Assembly (NCBI GenBank): GCA_017444395.1
Contig: JAFSWT010000121.1
Location: 1 to 33,373, forward strand
Source of the DNA: Schwartzia sp. (in: firmicutes)
GTDB taxonomy: Bacteria > Bacillota > Negativicutes > Selenomonadales > Selenomonadaceae
Direction of reading: 5' to 3'
DNA: 33,373 nucleotides
Position numbers and translations under genes: made by a program. Positions 1 to 8,325 of the stretch are shown here, piece after piece (the stretch's first letter is position 1; the number at the start of each line of letters is the position of its first letter). The notes under the pieces were generated by a model that worked only from the letters and a program-made list of their open reading frames with translations, made no database searches and was not told where the DNA came from.

Positions 1-799
1 ATTCATCGCAGTACTTGTCCGAGCGGGTGACGTATTTGCCGTTGATGGCGGCCATGGCTTCCTGGTAGCGCTTGCCGATGGCCACGTATTGCTCGTAGAA
101 GCGCTTCTCGGCCGCTTTCTGGCCGTTATGGATGGCCTTCACGTATTCCTTGGGTTTCGAGATGGACTTGACGTACCATTGGCCCTGCTCATTCTTCCAC
201 AAGACGATGCGCAGGGTGTAGCCGTCGGGCAGGCACTCCTTGCTGGTGAGGTTTATGTCCACGATGGCAGCGACGTCGTTTTCCTGCACATTGGCGATGC
301 CGGTATAGGTGATGTCCTTCAGCGCCAGAGCGCCAAAGATGAAGCTGCTGGCGTCGTCCGCCGGGGGCGTTTTTCCCGCCAGGGCGGTGTCAAAGCTGGC
401 CAATACCTGCTGCTTGAGCTTGTCGTCACTGGTTTTCGCCGCCTCCGGCCAGGCGCCCTTGATGGCGTCCACCGCCAGGGTGGCGGCGAAATCCGTCTTG
501 ACGCGGGCCTTGAAGCCCGCCGCGTCGTGATTCTTCGCCAGGGCTACGATGGTCTCGATGCCCTGGGCCGGGGTTTCGCTGTTGGCGTTCGTGAGGCCCC
601 GGACCTTCTGCATCAGGCCGTCCAGGAAGCCGCAGCTGTCTTTGCCTGCCGCTTCACCGGCGGGCGCGCTCGCGGCCGGACCGGCGGGCAGGGACGGCGA
701 CAGGCCCTTGAGGGCAAACACGGCGCCGCCGCCAACGACCAGCGCCGCCGCAAAGGCCGCCGCGATGATCTTCAGGTTGCTGTTTCCCATATTGCTCAT
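1..799 (-). CDS. Hypothetical membrane-anchored or secreted protein, C-terminus beyond the window
   Basis: The gene reads leftward from an ATG at 799 and is still open at base 1, so at least 266 residues are present. An AAAGGAG ribosome binding site lies about 8 bases before the ATG. Residues 9-28 form a hydrophobic segment (LKIIAAAFAAALVVGGGAVF) that could be a signal anchor or uncleaved signal peptide. No lipobox cysteine follows. An Ala/Pro-rich linker comes next, then a soluble domain with Cys residues in KDSCGF, KECLPDG and KYCDE. The segment ending in YTLRIVLWKNEQGQWYVKSI resembles the beta-strand pattern of small periplasmic domains. I do not recognise the family. It is divergent from the toxin-antitoxin pair, and its 5' region overlaps that promoter. 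Confidence 0.75.
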   Translation of the reverse strand, partial: MSNMGNSNLKIIAAAFAAALVVGGGAVFALKGLSPSLPAGPAASAPAGEAAGKDSCGFLDGLMQKVRGLTNANSETPAQGIETIVALAKNHDAAGFKARVKTDFAATLAVDAIKGAWPEAAKTSDDKLKQQVLASFDTALAGKTPPADDASSFIFGALALKDITYTGIANVQENDVAAIVDINLTSKECLPDGYTLRIVLWKNEQGQWYVKSISKPKEYVKAIHNGQKAAEKRFYEQYVAIGKRYQEAMAAINGKYVTRSDKYCDE

Positions 800-833
800 G
801 ATGATTCTCTCCTTTGTGTTGTAAAGAAATTGC

Positions 834-862
834 TTGACAAATACAAAATCCGGCGATACGAT
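834..862 (+). promoter_or_regulatory. Sigma-A/sigma-70-type promoter of the toxin-antitoxin pair
   Basis: A perfect -35 TTGACA at 834-839 is separated by 17 bases from a -10 TACGAT at 857-862. Transcription would begin near 869, leaving a leader of only about 13 bases before the antitoxin ATG at 882, with GGAGG almost at the 5' end. RelB-type antitoxins usually repress their own promoter. I did not find a convincing palindromic operator here. Confidence 0.65.
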
Positions 863-881
863 GACGAGGGAGGTGAAGAAT

Positions 882-1172
882 ATGGAACAGGTGATGGTGA
901 ACTTTCGCATGGACGCGGCGCTGAAACGGGAGATGGAGGCGACCTGCCGCGAGATGGGCATGTCGCTGACGACGGCGTTCACGATTTTCGCCAAAAAGGT
1001 AACGCGGGAAAAGCGGATTCCCTTTGAGGTGAGCGCGGACGTTACGCGGGAGGAGGCAATCGCGGCGATTGCGGGGCTTCGTCGTGCCGCCGCCCGGCAG
1101 CCGGATATGACGCTGGACGAAATCAACGCGGAGATTCGAGCGGCGAGGCAGGAGAGGAAGGCCGGCGTATGA
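882..1172 (+). CDS. RelB/DinJ-family type II antitoxin
   Basis: This 96-residue protein begins MEQVMVNFRMDAALKREMEA and continues with MSLTTAFTIFAKKV and RIPFEV. That is the ribbon-helix-helix N-terminus typical of RelB/DinJ antitoxins, which bind DNA as dimers and neutralise a toxin with their C-terminal tail. The C-terminal part (DMTLDEINAEIRAAR) is the usual toxin-binding helix. I chose the ATG at 882 because GGAGG sits 8 bases upstream; an in-frame TTG at 834 lies inside the -35 box and cannot be the start. The stop overlaps the next gene by 4 bases (ATGA), which indicates translational coupling. Its partner is a PIN protein rather than the RelE/YafQ-type toxin usual for this antitoxin family. 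Confidence 0.85.
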   Translation: MEQVMVNFRMDAALKREMEATCREMGMSLTTAFTIFAKKVTREKRIPFEVSADVTREEAIAAIAGLRRAAARQPDMTLDEINAEIRAARQERKAGV

Positions 1173-1585
1173 AGTGCTACGCTGCAGTCGATACAAATGT
1201 GATCTTGTCGGGTTTTTGGTCGAGAAACCGGCAGTCTCCGCCAGTCACGATTTTGCATGAGATGGTTGGCGGCAGCATCGTTCCGCTGTATTGTGAAGGG
1301 ATTCTTCTCGAATATGACGATGTATTGCATCGGCCCAAATTCCATTTGCCCGAGCCGGAAATCGCGACTTTTTTCAGGGCCATACGCAAATATGGTGTTT
1401 TCGTCAATCCGATTGCTGCCAATGAGCCATTTCCCGATCCCGATGACCGGATTTTTTATGAAACCGTACTGGCGAGACAGGACGCGCAAGCCTGGCTCGT
1501 CACGGGCAATACACGGCATTTTCCGCAAATGCCGTTCGTGGTGACACCGGCAGAAATAGTGGCAATTCTTGGTATTGATGGTTGA
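1169..1585 (+). CDS. PIN-domain putative ribonuclease toxin
   Basis: The 138-residue protein has the PIN-domain layout of the COG1569-type putative toxins. VDTNVILSG carries the first acidic residue (D8), ILLEYDDVL the second (E48), FPDPDDRIFYE the third cluster (D90, D92, D93), and VTGNTRHFP the conserved TGN motif (N114). PIN toxins cleave RNA using Mg2+ or Mn2+ held by these acids. The ATG overlaps the antitoxin stop. Codon use is visibly more AT-rich than the surrounding genes, which suggests horizontal acquisition. The acidic residues are intact, so I expect an active enzyme, but its RNA target cannot be read from sequence. Confidence 0.85.
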   Translation: MKCYAAVDTNVILSGFWSRNRQSPPVTILHEMVGGSIVPLYCEGILLEYDDVLHRPKFHLPEPEIATFFRAIRKYGVFVNPIAANEPFPDPDDRIFYETVLARQDAQAWLVTGNTRHFPQMPFVVTPAEIVAILGIDG

Positions 1586-1670
1586 TTATTGCCGTCCGCC
1601 GTCGCGGGCGGCTCCATTTATTATCGGACAGTTCCTAATGACATTTTCATGGATATGATTACGGGAAACA

Positions 1671-1732
1671 CCGATTATTTTTGAACACTATGTCAAGCGT
1701 TTTGTTCAGTAGAAAAAGCCGCAAATAATCGG
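1671..1732. repeat. Nested inverted repeats in an AT-rich intergenic spacer
   Basis: CCGATTATTT at 1671-1680 is the exact reverse complement of AAATAATCGG at 1723-1732. Inside it, GAACA at 1683-1687 pairs with TGTTC at 1703-1707. The 209-base gap between the PIN gene and the DUF805 remnant is much more AT-rich than the rest of the window and holds no recognisable gene. The element could be a scar of a small mobile element, a recombination site or a structured RNA. There is no T tract, so it is not an ordinary terminator. Confidence 0.45.
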
Positions 1733-1794
1733 ATACAAAACCGGATAAATCGTGTAATAACAAGGCTTTAGCCGTTCACATCAAGCCCAACAGT

Positions 1795-2139
1795 TTGTCC
1801 TTTTGTCTTTTTAATCCCTCATGTCAATCATCATCATTCAGTGGCGTATCTCCCATCCTTGCCGCCATCTTCGTCCTTTCCTTTATCCTGGGTTTTGTCG
1901 CGACGATGATGAAGAGTTCGGCCATCGGCATGCTGAGTACGTTGATTTCCATCGTGGTCGCGGTTCCGGGGTTCATGCTGTCGATTCGCCGTCTCCACGA
2001 CCTCGACCGTCCTACCTGGTGGGTCATCGGCAGTTTCATTCCCCTTGTGAACTTCGCGCTGGGCTGCTACCTCCTGTTCTTGGAGGGCACCCACGGCCCG
2101 AACCAGTACGGTCCTGACCCGCTGGAAGGACAGCATTGA
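1795..2139 (+). pseudogene. DUF805 membrane protein, N-terminally truncated
   Basis: The C-terminal part is clearly DUF805: the signature LSIRRLHDLDRPTWW is followed by a hydrophobic helix (IPLVNFALGCYLLFL) and the closing GTHGPNQYGPDP. Two or three hydrophobic segments remain. The N-terminal part of the family, with its conserved G-R-x-x-R-x-x-(Y/F)-W motif and first membrane helix, is missing, and I could not find it upstream in any frame. The only upstream in-frame start is a TTG at 1795 without a ribosome binding site, and the residues that follow it do not resemble DUF805. I read it as a 5'-deleted remnant, possibly linked to the rearranged spacer just upstream. Expression as a short protein cannot be excluded. 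Confidence 0.6.
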
Positions 2140-2160
2140 TTAGGCTTTCACTCAAAAAAC

Positions 2161-2216
2161 AGGCCCCCCCCGGAGAGTGGCCGTGAAAAACGGCTTCTTC
2201 TGGGGGAGCCTTTTGC
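2161..2216 (+). terminator. Rho-independent terminator after the DUF805 remnant
   Basis: AGGC-CCCCC at 2161-2169 pairs with GGGGG-a-GCCT at 2202-2211. A second hairpin, GCCGT/ACGGC (2180-2184 with 2190-2194), is stacked inside. A TTTTGCTTGT tail follows. Confidence 0.65.
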
Positions 2217-2237
2217 TTGTCTGAGGCCGAGCCCGGC

Positions 2238-2266
2238 TTGCGCTTTCCGGCGCTTCATGGGATAAT
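2238..2266 (+). promoter_or_regulatory. Promoter of the two-component operon, with a downstream direct repeat
   Basis: TTGCGC at 2238-2243 is followed after 17 bases by GATAAT at 2261-2266, preceded by an extended -10 TGG. Just downstream, TCACA occurs at 2280-2284 and again at 2291-2295, an 11-base period typical of tandem OmpR/PhoB-family sites, so the operon may be autoregulated. The leader to the ATG at 2352 is about 80 bases. Confidence 0.5.
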
Positions 2267-2351
2267 ATAGGCGGCCGCTTCACAGATTTGTCACATGTAT
2301 GGGATATGCTCTGCCCAGAATATTCATTATGCGGGAAAGGCGGCGGTTTTT

Positions 2352-3038
2352 ATGGTCCAGTTGCTGATTGCCGATGATAACGCGGCGATTGTCGATATAC
2401 TTTCCACATTTGCTCAAAACGCCGGCTACCAGGTGACGGCGGTGGCGGACGGTGAGGCGGCGCTGAAGGCGTTTCATGCCGGCAACTTCGATGTGGTGTT
2501 GCTGGACGTGATGATGCCGAAGCTCGACGGCTTCGAGGTATGCCGTGCCATCCGGGCGGAGTCTTTGACGCCGGTGCTGATGATCACGGCCCGGGGCGAG
2601 GACTACGACCGCATCATGGGGCTGGATATCGGCGCCGACGACTATATCGTGAAGCCCTTTTCCCCGGCTGAAGTGATGGCCCGCGTCCGGGCGGTGCTGC
2701 GGCGGCTGGAGCGTCCGTCCGGGAGCGCGGCGCCGGTCATCGTGCGGGACAATCTCACCCTTTCCCCCGACAGTTGCCGGGCGTCGGTGGGCGGGCAGGA
2801 AATCCCGCTGACGAAAAAGGAATTCGATATCCTGTGCCTGTTGGCGGAGAACCGGGGGCGGGTCTTTTCCCGGGACCATCTGCTGGAACGGCTCTGGGGC
2901 TTTGACTACGAGGGCGATACCCGGACCGTGGATACGCATATCAAGCGCCTGCGGGCCAAGCTGGCGGCCGTTCCCCATCCCGGCTGGCAGATAAAGACGG
3001 CCTGGGGCGTCGGTTACAGCTTTGAGGTGACGCCGTGA
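2352..3038 (+). CDS. OmpR/PhoB-family response regulator
   Basis: This 228-residue protein has a receiver domain at residues 1-115 and a winged-helix DNA-binding domain at about 130-226. In the receiver, the acidic pocket is D8/D9, the phosphoacceptor D52 (VVLLDVMMPKLDG), the switch T79 and the conserved lysine K101 (DDYIVKPF). The C-terminal domain shows LTKKEFDILCLLAENRGRV and DTRTVDTHIKRLRAKL, standard for the OmpR type. I set the start at the ATG at 2352, before the receiver's first strand, because residues encoded further upstream are unlike the family. The stop overlaps the kinase start by 4 bases, so the two are cognate partners. Confidence 0.92.
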   Translation: MVQLLIADDNAAIVDILSTFAQNAGYQVTAVADGEAALKAFHAGNFDVVLLDVMMPKLDGFEVCRAIRAESLTPVLMITARGEDYDRIMGLDIGADDYIVKPFSPAEVMARVRAVLRRLERPSGSAAPVIVRDNLTLSPDSCRASVGGQEIPLTKKEFDILCLLAENRGRVFSRDHLLERLWGFDYEGDTRTVDTHIKRLRAKLAAVPHPGWQIKTAWGVGYSFEVTP

Positions 3039-4747
3039 ACCGCTCGCTGACCCGCCGGTTGCTGCTCTATTTCTCGGTGACATTGCTGGCCTTTGCCGTC
3101 ATCATCGGCGGTGTTTTCAGCTTCCTTTTCCGCCGCTACGCCAGCGACCTGAACGCCGCCGATCTCGAGCACCGGGCGGCGGCCATCGCCGCCATGATGA
3201 ACGAGCCAGCGGCGGAGGCGAAACCGTCCCGGCCGGAGGTGGATCCCACCGCGACCGGGGATGATTCCGGCGCGGTCTATGAGATGCGCCGCCGCGGTCA
3301 ACGGCACGGACGGATGATGGGCCGGCGTGGGAACCATCATGACGATACGCCCGCTCCGGCGGTCGCTTCCCCCGCCCCGGATTCCGCCGCCAACCCGTCG
3401 CCCCACGCGTACTGCCGCCACCGGATAACCACTGCCGGCCGGCAGCCTGCCGACGGACAAACGGCCAACGGCGCGGCTGAAGGCACCGCCTCCCTGGCCG
3501 CCTATCTGCGCCGCCTGAACGACCTCGCCGCCAGTGAGGTCTGGCTGGTGGACAAGACAACCCGCACCATGACCTATTACGGCGACGATGAAAGCACCAG
3601 CTACGAGGAATTGCCCGCGGCGGCGGAGGCGATGCTGGACCGTCTCTTTGCCGGGGAAACGGTGACCAGTGGCGATTTCAGTGCCTTCCTGGGGGTTCCG
3701 TCCGTCACCGCCGGCGTGCCGATCAAAGACAGTGACGGCACGGTGACCGGCGCCCTGCTGCTTCACCGGACGCTGGAAGATGCCCGGAAAAGCGAGCGGG
3801 ATGCCGTCCGGATGCTGGCCCTGGCGCTGGGGCTTGCCTTCCTGCTGGCGGCGGGCCTGTCGTTGCTTCTGGCCCGGCGTTTCGTCCGCCCCCTGGCGCA
3901 AATGGAGACCACCGCCGCCGCCCTGACCGAAGGCCGGTACGAGACCCGTACCGCCATTGACCGGGAGGACGAGATCGGCTCCCTGGCGAAGAGCCTCGAT
4001 ACGCTGGCGGCCCGGCTGGCCGAGGCCGAGGCCGAGCGCGGCCGGCTGGCGCAGATGCGGCAGGATTTCCTGGCCGGCGTTTCCCACGAGCTACGGACGC
4101 CCATCACCGTCCTCAAGGGCTCGCTGGAGCTCCTGGCCAGCGGACTGCTGGCGGACGAAGCGAAAAAGCGGGACTACCTGTGCCAGATGAAAGAGAACAT
4201 CGAGGCCCTGGAACGCCTGGTGGGCGATCTGTTCGAGCTCACCCGGCTGCAGAATGCCGATTTCACCATCGAGCAATCACCCATGAATCTCCCCGACGCG
4301 CTGGCTGACGCCATCCGGGCCGCTCAGCGGCTGGCGGCGGGGAAAGAGGTCGTCATCGAGGGCCCGGAAGCCCTGCCGCCGGTCCCCATCCGGGGTGACT
4401 ACGGCCGCCTGCGGCAGATGTTCCTGACGGTCCTCGACAACGCCGTGAAATTCTCCCCTGACGGCGGCCGGATTGAGACGACGCTCTCGCTGGCGGGGCA
4501 GGAATGGCGCGTCACCATCCGCGACCACGGCCCCGGCATTGACGCCGGGGATCTCCCGCACATCTTCGAACGGTTCCACCGGCAACACGGCCCGCGCAAC
4601 GCCAAGGGCACCGGTCTGGGGCTGGCCCTTGCCCGGGAAATCGCCCACCGTCATGACATCACCATCGAGTGTCAGAGCGTCGCCGGCGAGGGCGCCGCCT
4701 TCCTGTTTTCCGGCACCGCGGCCGACGGGGACGTTTCCGCCGAATAA
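3035..4747 (+). CDS. Membrane sensor histidine kinase of the OmpR-type system
   Basis: The 570-residue protein starts with GTG overlapping the regulator stop. Its order is: first TM helix at residues 10-30, extracytoplasmic domain to about 250, second TM helix at about 258-280 (ALALGLAFLLAAGLSLLLA), HAMP domain to about 332, HisKA with phospho-acceptor His351 in SHELRTP, then an HATPase with N box (LDNAVKFS), G1 (DHGPGI) and G2 (GTGLGLALA). It should autophosphorylate and pass phosphate to D52 of the adjacent regulator. The extracytoplasmic part contains an unusual Arg/His/Met-rich patch (residues 84-105) followed by a Pro/Ala-rich low-complexity stretch to about residue 150. The signal is unknown; the patch hints at metal or polyanion sensing. 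Confidence 0.92.
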   Translation: MNRSLTRRLLLYFSVTLLAFAVIIGGVFSFLFRRYASDLNAADLEHRAAAIAAMMNEPAAEAKPSRPEVDPTATGDDSGAVYEMRRRGQRHGRMMGRRGNHHDDTPAPAVASPAPDSAANPSPHAYCRHRITTAGRQPADGQTANGAAEGTASLAAYLRRLNDLAASEVWLVDKTTRTMTYYGDDESTSYEELPAAAEAMLDRLFAGETVTSGDFSAFLGVPSVTAGVPIKDSDGTVTGALLLHRTLEDARKSERDAVRMLALALGLAFLLAAGLSLLLARRFVRPLAQMETTAAALTEGRYETRTAIDREDEIGSLAKSLDTLAARLAEAEAERGRLAQMRQDFLAGVSHELRTPITVLKGSLELLASGLLADEAKKRDYLCQMKENIEALERLVGDLFELTRLQNADFTIEQSPMNLPDALADAIRAAQRLAAGKEVVIEGPEALPPVPIRGDYGRLRQMFLTVLDNAVKFSPDGGRIETTLSLAGQEWRVTIRDHGPGIDAGDLPHIFERFHRQHGPRNAKGTGLGLALAREIAHRHDITIECQSVAGEGAAFLFSGTAADGDVSAE

Positions 4748-4839
4748 GGCGCGTTCTGCCGGCAGACCGGTGCTTGTATCCGATATTGTGTCGTTGGTTT
4801 TCCTTTTTCCACAGTCAGCAGAAAGGCGGTGTTCCTTTC

Positions 4840-7800
4840 ATGGATACCTCAACGTCGGCCATCCCCTTCACCCATCTGCACGTTCATACGGAATACAGCC
4901 TGCTGGACGGCGCCAGCCGCATCCCGGCGCTCATACAGGAAACGAAGCGCCTGGGCATGGACGCCATCGCCATCACCGACCACGGCCAGATGTATGGTGC
5001 CGTCACCTTTTACAAGGAAGCGAAAAAGGCCGGTGTGAAGCCCATCATCGGCTGCGAGGTCTATCTCGCCCCCCGTGACCGGCGGGAGATGTACGAAGTG
5101 GACCACGTGCGCTACTACCATCTGATCCTGCTGGCGGAGAACGATCTCGGCTATCGGAATCTGTCCAAGCTGGTCTCTCTGGCCAATATCGAGGGCACTT
5201 ATTACAAGCCCCGGGTGGACAAGGAATTGCTGCGGCAATACCATGAGGGCATCATCTGCCTCAGCGCCTGCATTGCCGGCGAGATTCCCCGGGCGCTGAT
5301 CCAGGACAACGAGGCCCTGGCCGACCGGCTGGTGCAGGAATACATCGGCATTTTCGGCCGGGAGAACTTCTTCATCGAGATGCAGAAACACGGGATTGCC
5401 GAGGAGCAAAAGTGCGCCCCGGGACTCATGGCGCTGGCGGAAAAGTACGGCCTCGGTCTGGTGGTGACGAACGACGCCCACTACATCCGCCGGGAAGACG
5501 CCGCGTTCCACGACATCCTGCTCTGCATCCAGACCGGCAAGACGCTGGACGACCCGGGCCGGATGCGGTTCCAGAACGACGAGTTCTACCTGAAGTCGCC
5601 GGCGGAGATGGCCCAACTCTTCCCGGGGCGTCCGGACATGATGGCGAATACCGTCCGCATTGCCGAGCGCTGCAACGTGGAGTTCACGTTCGGCCGCCAC
5701 TATTTGCCGAAATTTCCGCTGCCCGAGGGCCGCACCGACGAGGCGTATCTGCGGGAGCTCTGCGAGGAAAAGGTGGGAGACCGCTATCAGCCGGTGACCG
5801 CCGAAATCCGGGAACGGCTGGATTACGAGCTTTCCATCATTCACCGCATGGGCTTCGACAGCTATTTCCTGATCGTTTGGGACTTCATCAACTACGCCCG
5901 GGGCCAGGGGATCGCCGTGGGGCCGGGCCGGGGCTCGGCGGCGGGCAGCATCGTCGCCTACGTCCTGGGCATCACCGACATCGACCCGCTGCGCTACGCC
6001 CTGCTCTTTGAGCGTTTCCTGAACCCGGAGCGGGTGTCGATGCCGGATATCGACGTGGATTTCTGCTACATCCGCCGCAAGGAGGTCATTGAGTACGTCA
6101 AGCGCCGTTACGGCGAGGACCATGTGGCCCAGATCGTCACCTTCGGCACCATGGCAGCCCGGGGCGCGGTGCGCGACGTCGGCCGGGTCATGAATATGCC
6201 CTACGCCGAGGTGGATCGGGTGGCGAAGCTCATTCCCACCGAGCTCGGTATCACGCTGGACAAGGCCCTGCGGGACTCCGGCGACCTCAAAAAGCTCTAC
6301 GAGGAAAGCTCCGCCGTCCGGCGCATCATCGACTTCGCGCGGGACATCGAGGGGTTGCCGCGTCAGTCCTCCACCCACGCCGCCGGCGTCGTCATCGCCC
6401 GGGAGCCGCTGACCGAGTATATGCCGGTGCAGATTTCCGACGGCACGCTGGTGACGGCCTATGACAAGGACCTGGTGGAGGAACTGGGCCTTTTGAAGAT
6501 GGATTTCCTGGGCCTTCGGACGCTGACGGTGATTGCCGACGCCATAAAGAATATCAGGGAATCCCGCGGGGAAACGGTGGACATCCGCGCCATTCCGCTG
6601 CGGGACGAAAAGACGGCGAAAATGTTGTCGGACGGCAAGACCGGCGCCGTGTTCCAGATGGAATCCGCCGGCATGACCGCGCTGGTGAAAGACCTCCAGC
6701 CGGAGAGCTTTGAAGACCTCATTCCCACCGTCGCCCTGTACCGGCCGGGTCCCCTGGGCAGCGGTATGGTGCAGGATTTCATCAACGGCCGTCGCGGCAA
6801 GAAGCAGGTGACGTATCTTCACCCGATGCTGGAGCCCATCCTGCGGGAAACCTTCGGCGTAGTGCTCTATCAGGAACAGGTCATGCAGATCGTGCAGGTG
6901 CTGGCGGGTTTCTCGCTGGGCCAGGCCGACCTCCTGCGCCGCGCCATGGGGCACAAGCAGCCGGAGCTTCTGATGAAGCAGAAAGAGGGCTTCCTGGCCG
7001 GCACGAAGGCCAACGGCATCGACGACGCCCTGGCGGAGAAAATCTTCGAGCTATTGACGCATTTCGCCAACTACGGCTTCAATAAGTCCCACAGCGCCGC
7101 CTACGCGCTGGTGGCCTGGCAAACCGCTTACCTCAAGGCCCATTACCCGGCGGAATTCATGGCGGCCATGCTGACCAGCGTGATTGACTCCGGCGATAAG
7201 GTCAGCGTTTACATTGAGCTGGCCCGCCGCATGGGCATTCCCATCCTGCCGCCGGACATCAACGCCAGCTCCGCCACCTTCAGCGTGGACGGCGAGGCCA
7301 TCCGCTTCGGGCTGATGGCGGTGCGCCACGTCGGGGAAAACGCCATCGCCGAGGTCGAGCGCGTCCGGGCGGAAAAGGGCCGCTTCACCTCGCTGGCCGA
7401 TTTCTGCGCCCGGGTCGATATGCGCGTCGTCAACAAGCGCGTCATCGAGAATTTCATCAAATGCGGTGCCTTTGACTCTCTGAACCTGCGCCGCTCGCAA
7501 CTGCTGGCGGTCATGGACCGGACGATTGACGCCGCCAGCCGGCAGCAGCGGGAGACCATGAGCGGCCAGATGGGGCTTTTCGGTGACGATGTTACCGAGA
7601 CGTTGGGCGGATTGCCGTTGCCGGATATCCCGGAGGAGGAACCGTCCCAGCTTCTGGCCTGGGAGAAGGAAATCACCGGCTTTTACATCACCGGCCATCC
7701 GCTGGACGAATATCAGGACACGTTGCGAAACCTCTGTCCGATAGCCCGCCTGTTGGACGGCAGCCTCGGCGACGGCCGCCTGGTACGCATCGGCGGCATG

Positions 7801-8253
7801 GTGGCCGAGGCCAAGCGCATCGCCACGAAGAAGGGCGATACCATGTGTTTCCTGACGCTGGAGGACTTCACCCATCAACTGGAAATCATCGTCTTTCCCA
7901 GGCTGTTTTACGAGCGCATGGATTTCCTGGCGGCGGATACGCCTCTCGTCGTGCAGGGGAAGGTCGATACCACCGATACCGGGGCGAAACTGCTGGCCGA
8001 TACTATCTGGCCGCTGGCGGAATACCGGCCCGACTATTTCATCACCATAGACGGTGACCGCAACACCGAGGAAAACCTCCAACGGCTGCGCGATATCTTT
8101 GCCCGCTATCACGGCGACCAGACCGTCTATCTCCACTTCGTTGACAAGAAGCAACGCATCCGGACCGAGCCGCAGTTCTGGCTGAACGGCGATCCGGCAG
8201 CGACAGCGGCCATCGAGTCGCTATTCGGTGAGGGCTCGGTGCGCCGGCGGTAG
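4840..8253 (+). CDS. dnaE: DNA polymerase III alpha subunit, DnaE type
   Basis: This is the replicative polymerase subunit, 1137 residues, close to the 1160 of E. coli DnaE. The N-terminal PHP domain opens with HLHVHTEYSLLDG and retains ITDHGQMYG. The polymerase active site shows PDIDVDF with D403 and D405, and the third catalytic aspartate falls at D555 in KMDFLGLRTL. These match the E. coli positions 401, 403 and 555 closely. Helix-hairpin-helix and OB-fold regions follow (IGGMVAEAKRIATKKGDTM). I chose the ATG at 4840, which directly precedes the PHP domain and has AAAGGCGG upstream; the frame is open further upstream but overlaps the kinase gene. It lies 92 bases after the kinase gene with no visible terminator between them. 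Confidence 0.97.
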   Translation: MDTSTSAIPFTHLHVHTEYSLLDGASRIPALIQETKRLGMDAIAITDHGQMYGAVTFYKEAKKAGVKPIIGCEVYLAPRDRREMYEVDHVRYYHLILLAENDLGYRNLSKLVSLANIEGTYYKPRVDKELLRQYHEGIICLSACIAGEIPRALIQDNEALADRLVQEYIGIFGRENFFIEMQKHGIAEEQKCAPGLMALAEKYGLGLVVTNDAHYIRREDAAFHDILLCIQTGKTLDDPGRMRFQNDEFYLKSPAEMAQLFPGRPDMMANTVRIAERCNVEFTFGRHYLPKFPLPEGRTDEAYLRELCEEKVGDRYQPVTAEIRERLDYELSIIHRMGFDSYFLIVWDFINYARGQGIAVGPGRGSAAGSIVAYVLGITDIDPLRYALLFERFLNPERVSMPDIDVDFCYIRRKEVIEYVKRRYGEDHVAQIVTFGTMAARGAVRDVGRVMNMPYAEVDRVAKLIPTELGITLDKALRDSGDLKKLYEESSAVRRIIDFARDIEGLPRQSSTHAAGVVIAREPLTEYMPVQISDGTLVTAYDKDLVEELGLLKMDFLGLRTLTVIADAIKNIRESRGETVDIRAIPLRDEKTAKMLSDGKTGAVFQMESAGMTALVKDLQPESFEDLIPTVALYRPGPLGSGMVQDFINGRRGKKQVTYLHPMLEPILRETFGVVLYQEQVMQIVQVLAGFSLGQADLLRRAMGHKQPELLMKQKEGFLAGTKANGIDDALAEKIFELLTHFANYGFNKSHSAAYALVAWQTAYLKAHYPAEFMAAMLTSVIDSGDKVSVYIELARRMGIPILPPDINASSATFSVDGEAIRFGLMAVRHVGENAIAEVERVRAEKGRFTSLADFCARVDMRVVNKRVIENFIKCGAFDSLNLRRSQLLAVMDRTIDAASRQQRETMSGQMGLFGDDVTETLGGLPLPDIPEEEPSQLLAWEKEITGFYITGHPLDEYQDTLRNLCPIARLLDGSLGDGRLVRIGGMVAEAKRIATKKGDTMCFLTLEDFTHQLEIIVFPRLFYERMDFLAADTPLVVQGKVDTTDTGAKLLADTIWPLAEYRPDYFITIDGDRNTEENLQRLRDIFARYHGDQTVYLHFVDKKQRIRTEPQFWLNGDPAATAAIESLFGEGSVRRR

Positions 8254-8294
8254 CGGACATGCCCGCCGCTTCCGCAAAACGGCAATGGAATTTA

Positions 8295-8325
8295 TAGTTA
8301 ACCAAAAATTTTTTCAGGTTGACAA
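8295..8325. promoter_or_regulatory. Probable BirA biotin operator
   Basis: The half-sites TAGTTAACC (8295-8303) and GGTTGACAA (8317-8325) form an imperfect inverted repeat, seven of nine positions pairing, around a 13-base AT-rich spacer. This matches the pattern of BirA operators in Firmicutes (TTGTTAACC, spacer, GGTTAACAA). The right half covers the -35 box of the bioB promoter, so a bound biotin-protein-ligase repressor would block RNA polymerase. The identity is inferred from the motif and from its place in front of bioB. Confidence 0.7.

Noticed and set aside
1596..1611. Hairpin CCGCC/GGCGG after the PIN toxin gene as a terminator
   Set aside because: The stem is only 5 bp and no T tract follows.
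4849..6954. A long open reading frame antisense to dnaE (701 codons), and many similar long antisense frames elsewhere
   Set aside because: High G+C leaves few stop codons in the complementary frames. The translations are Arg/His/Gln/Gly-rich without known motifs, and the sense genes are certain.
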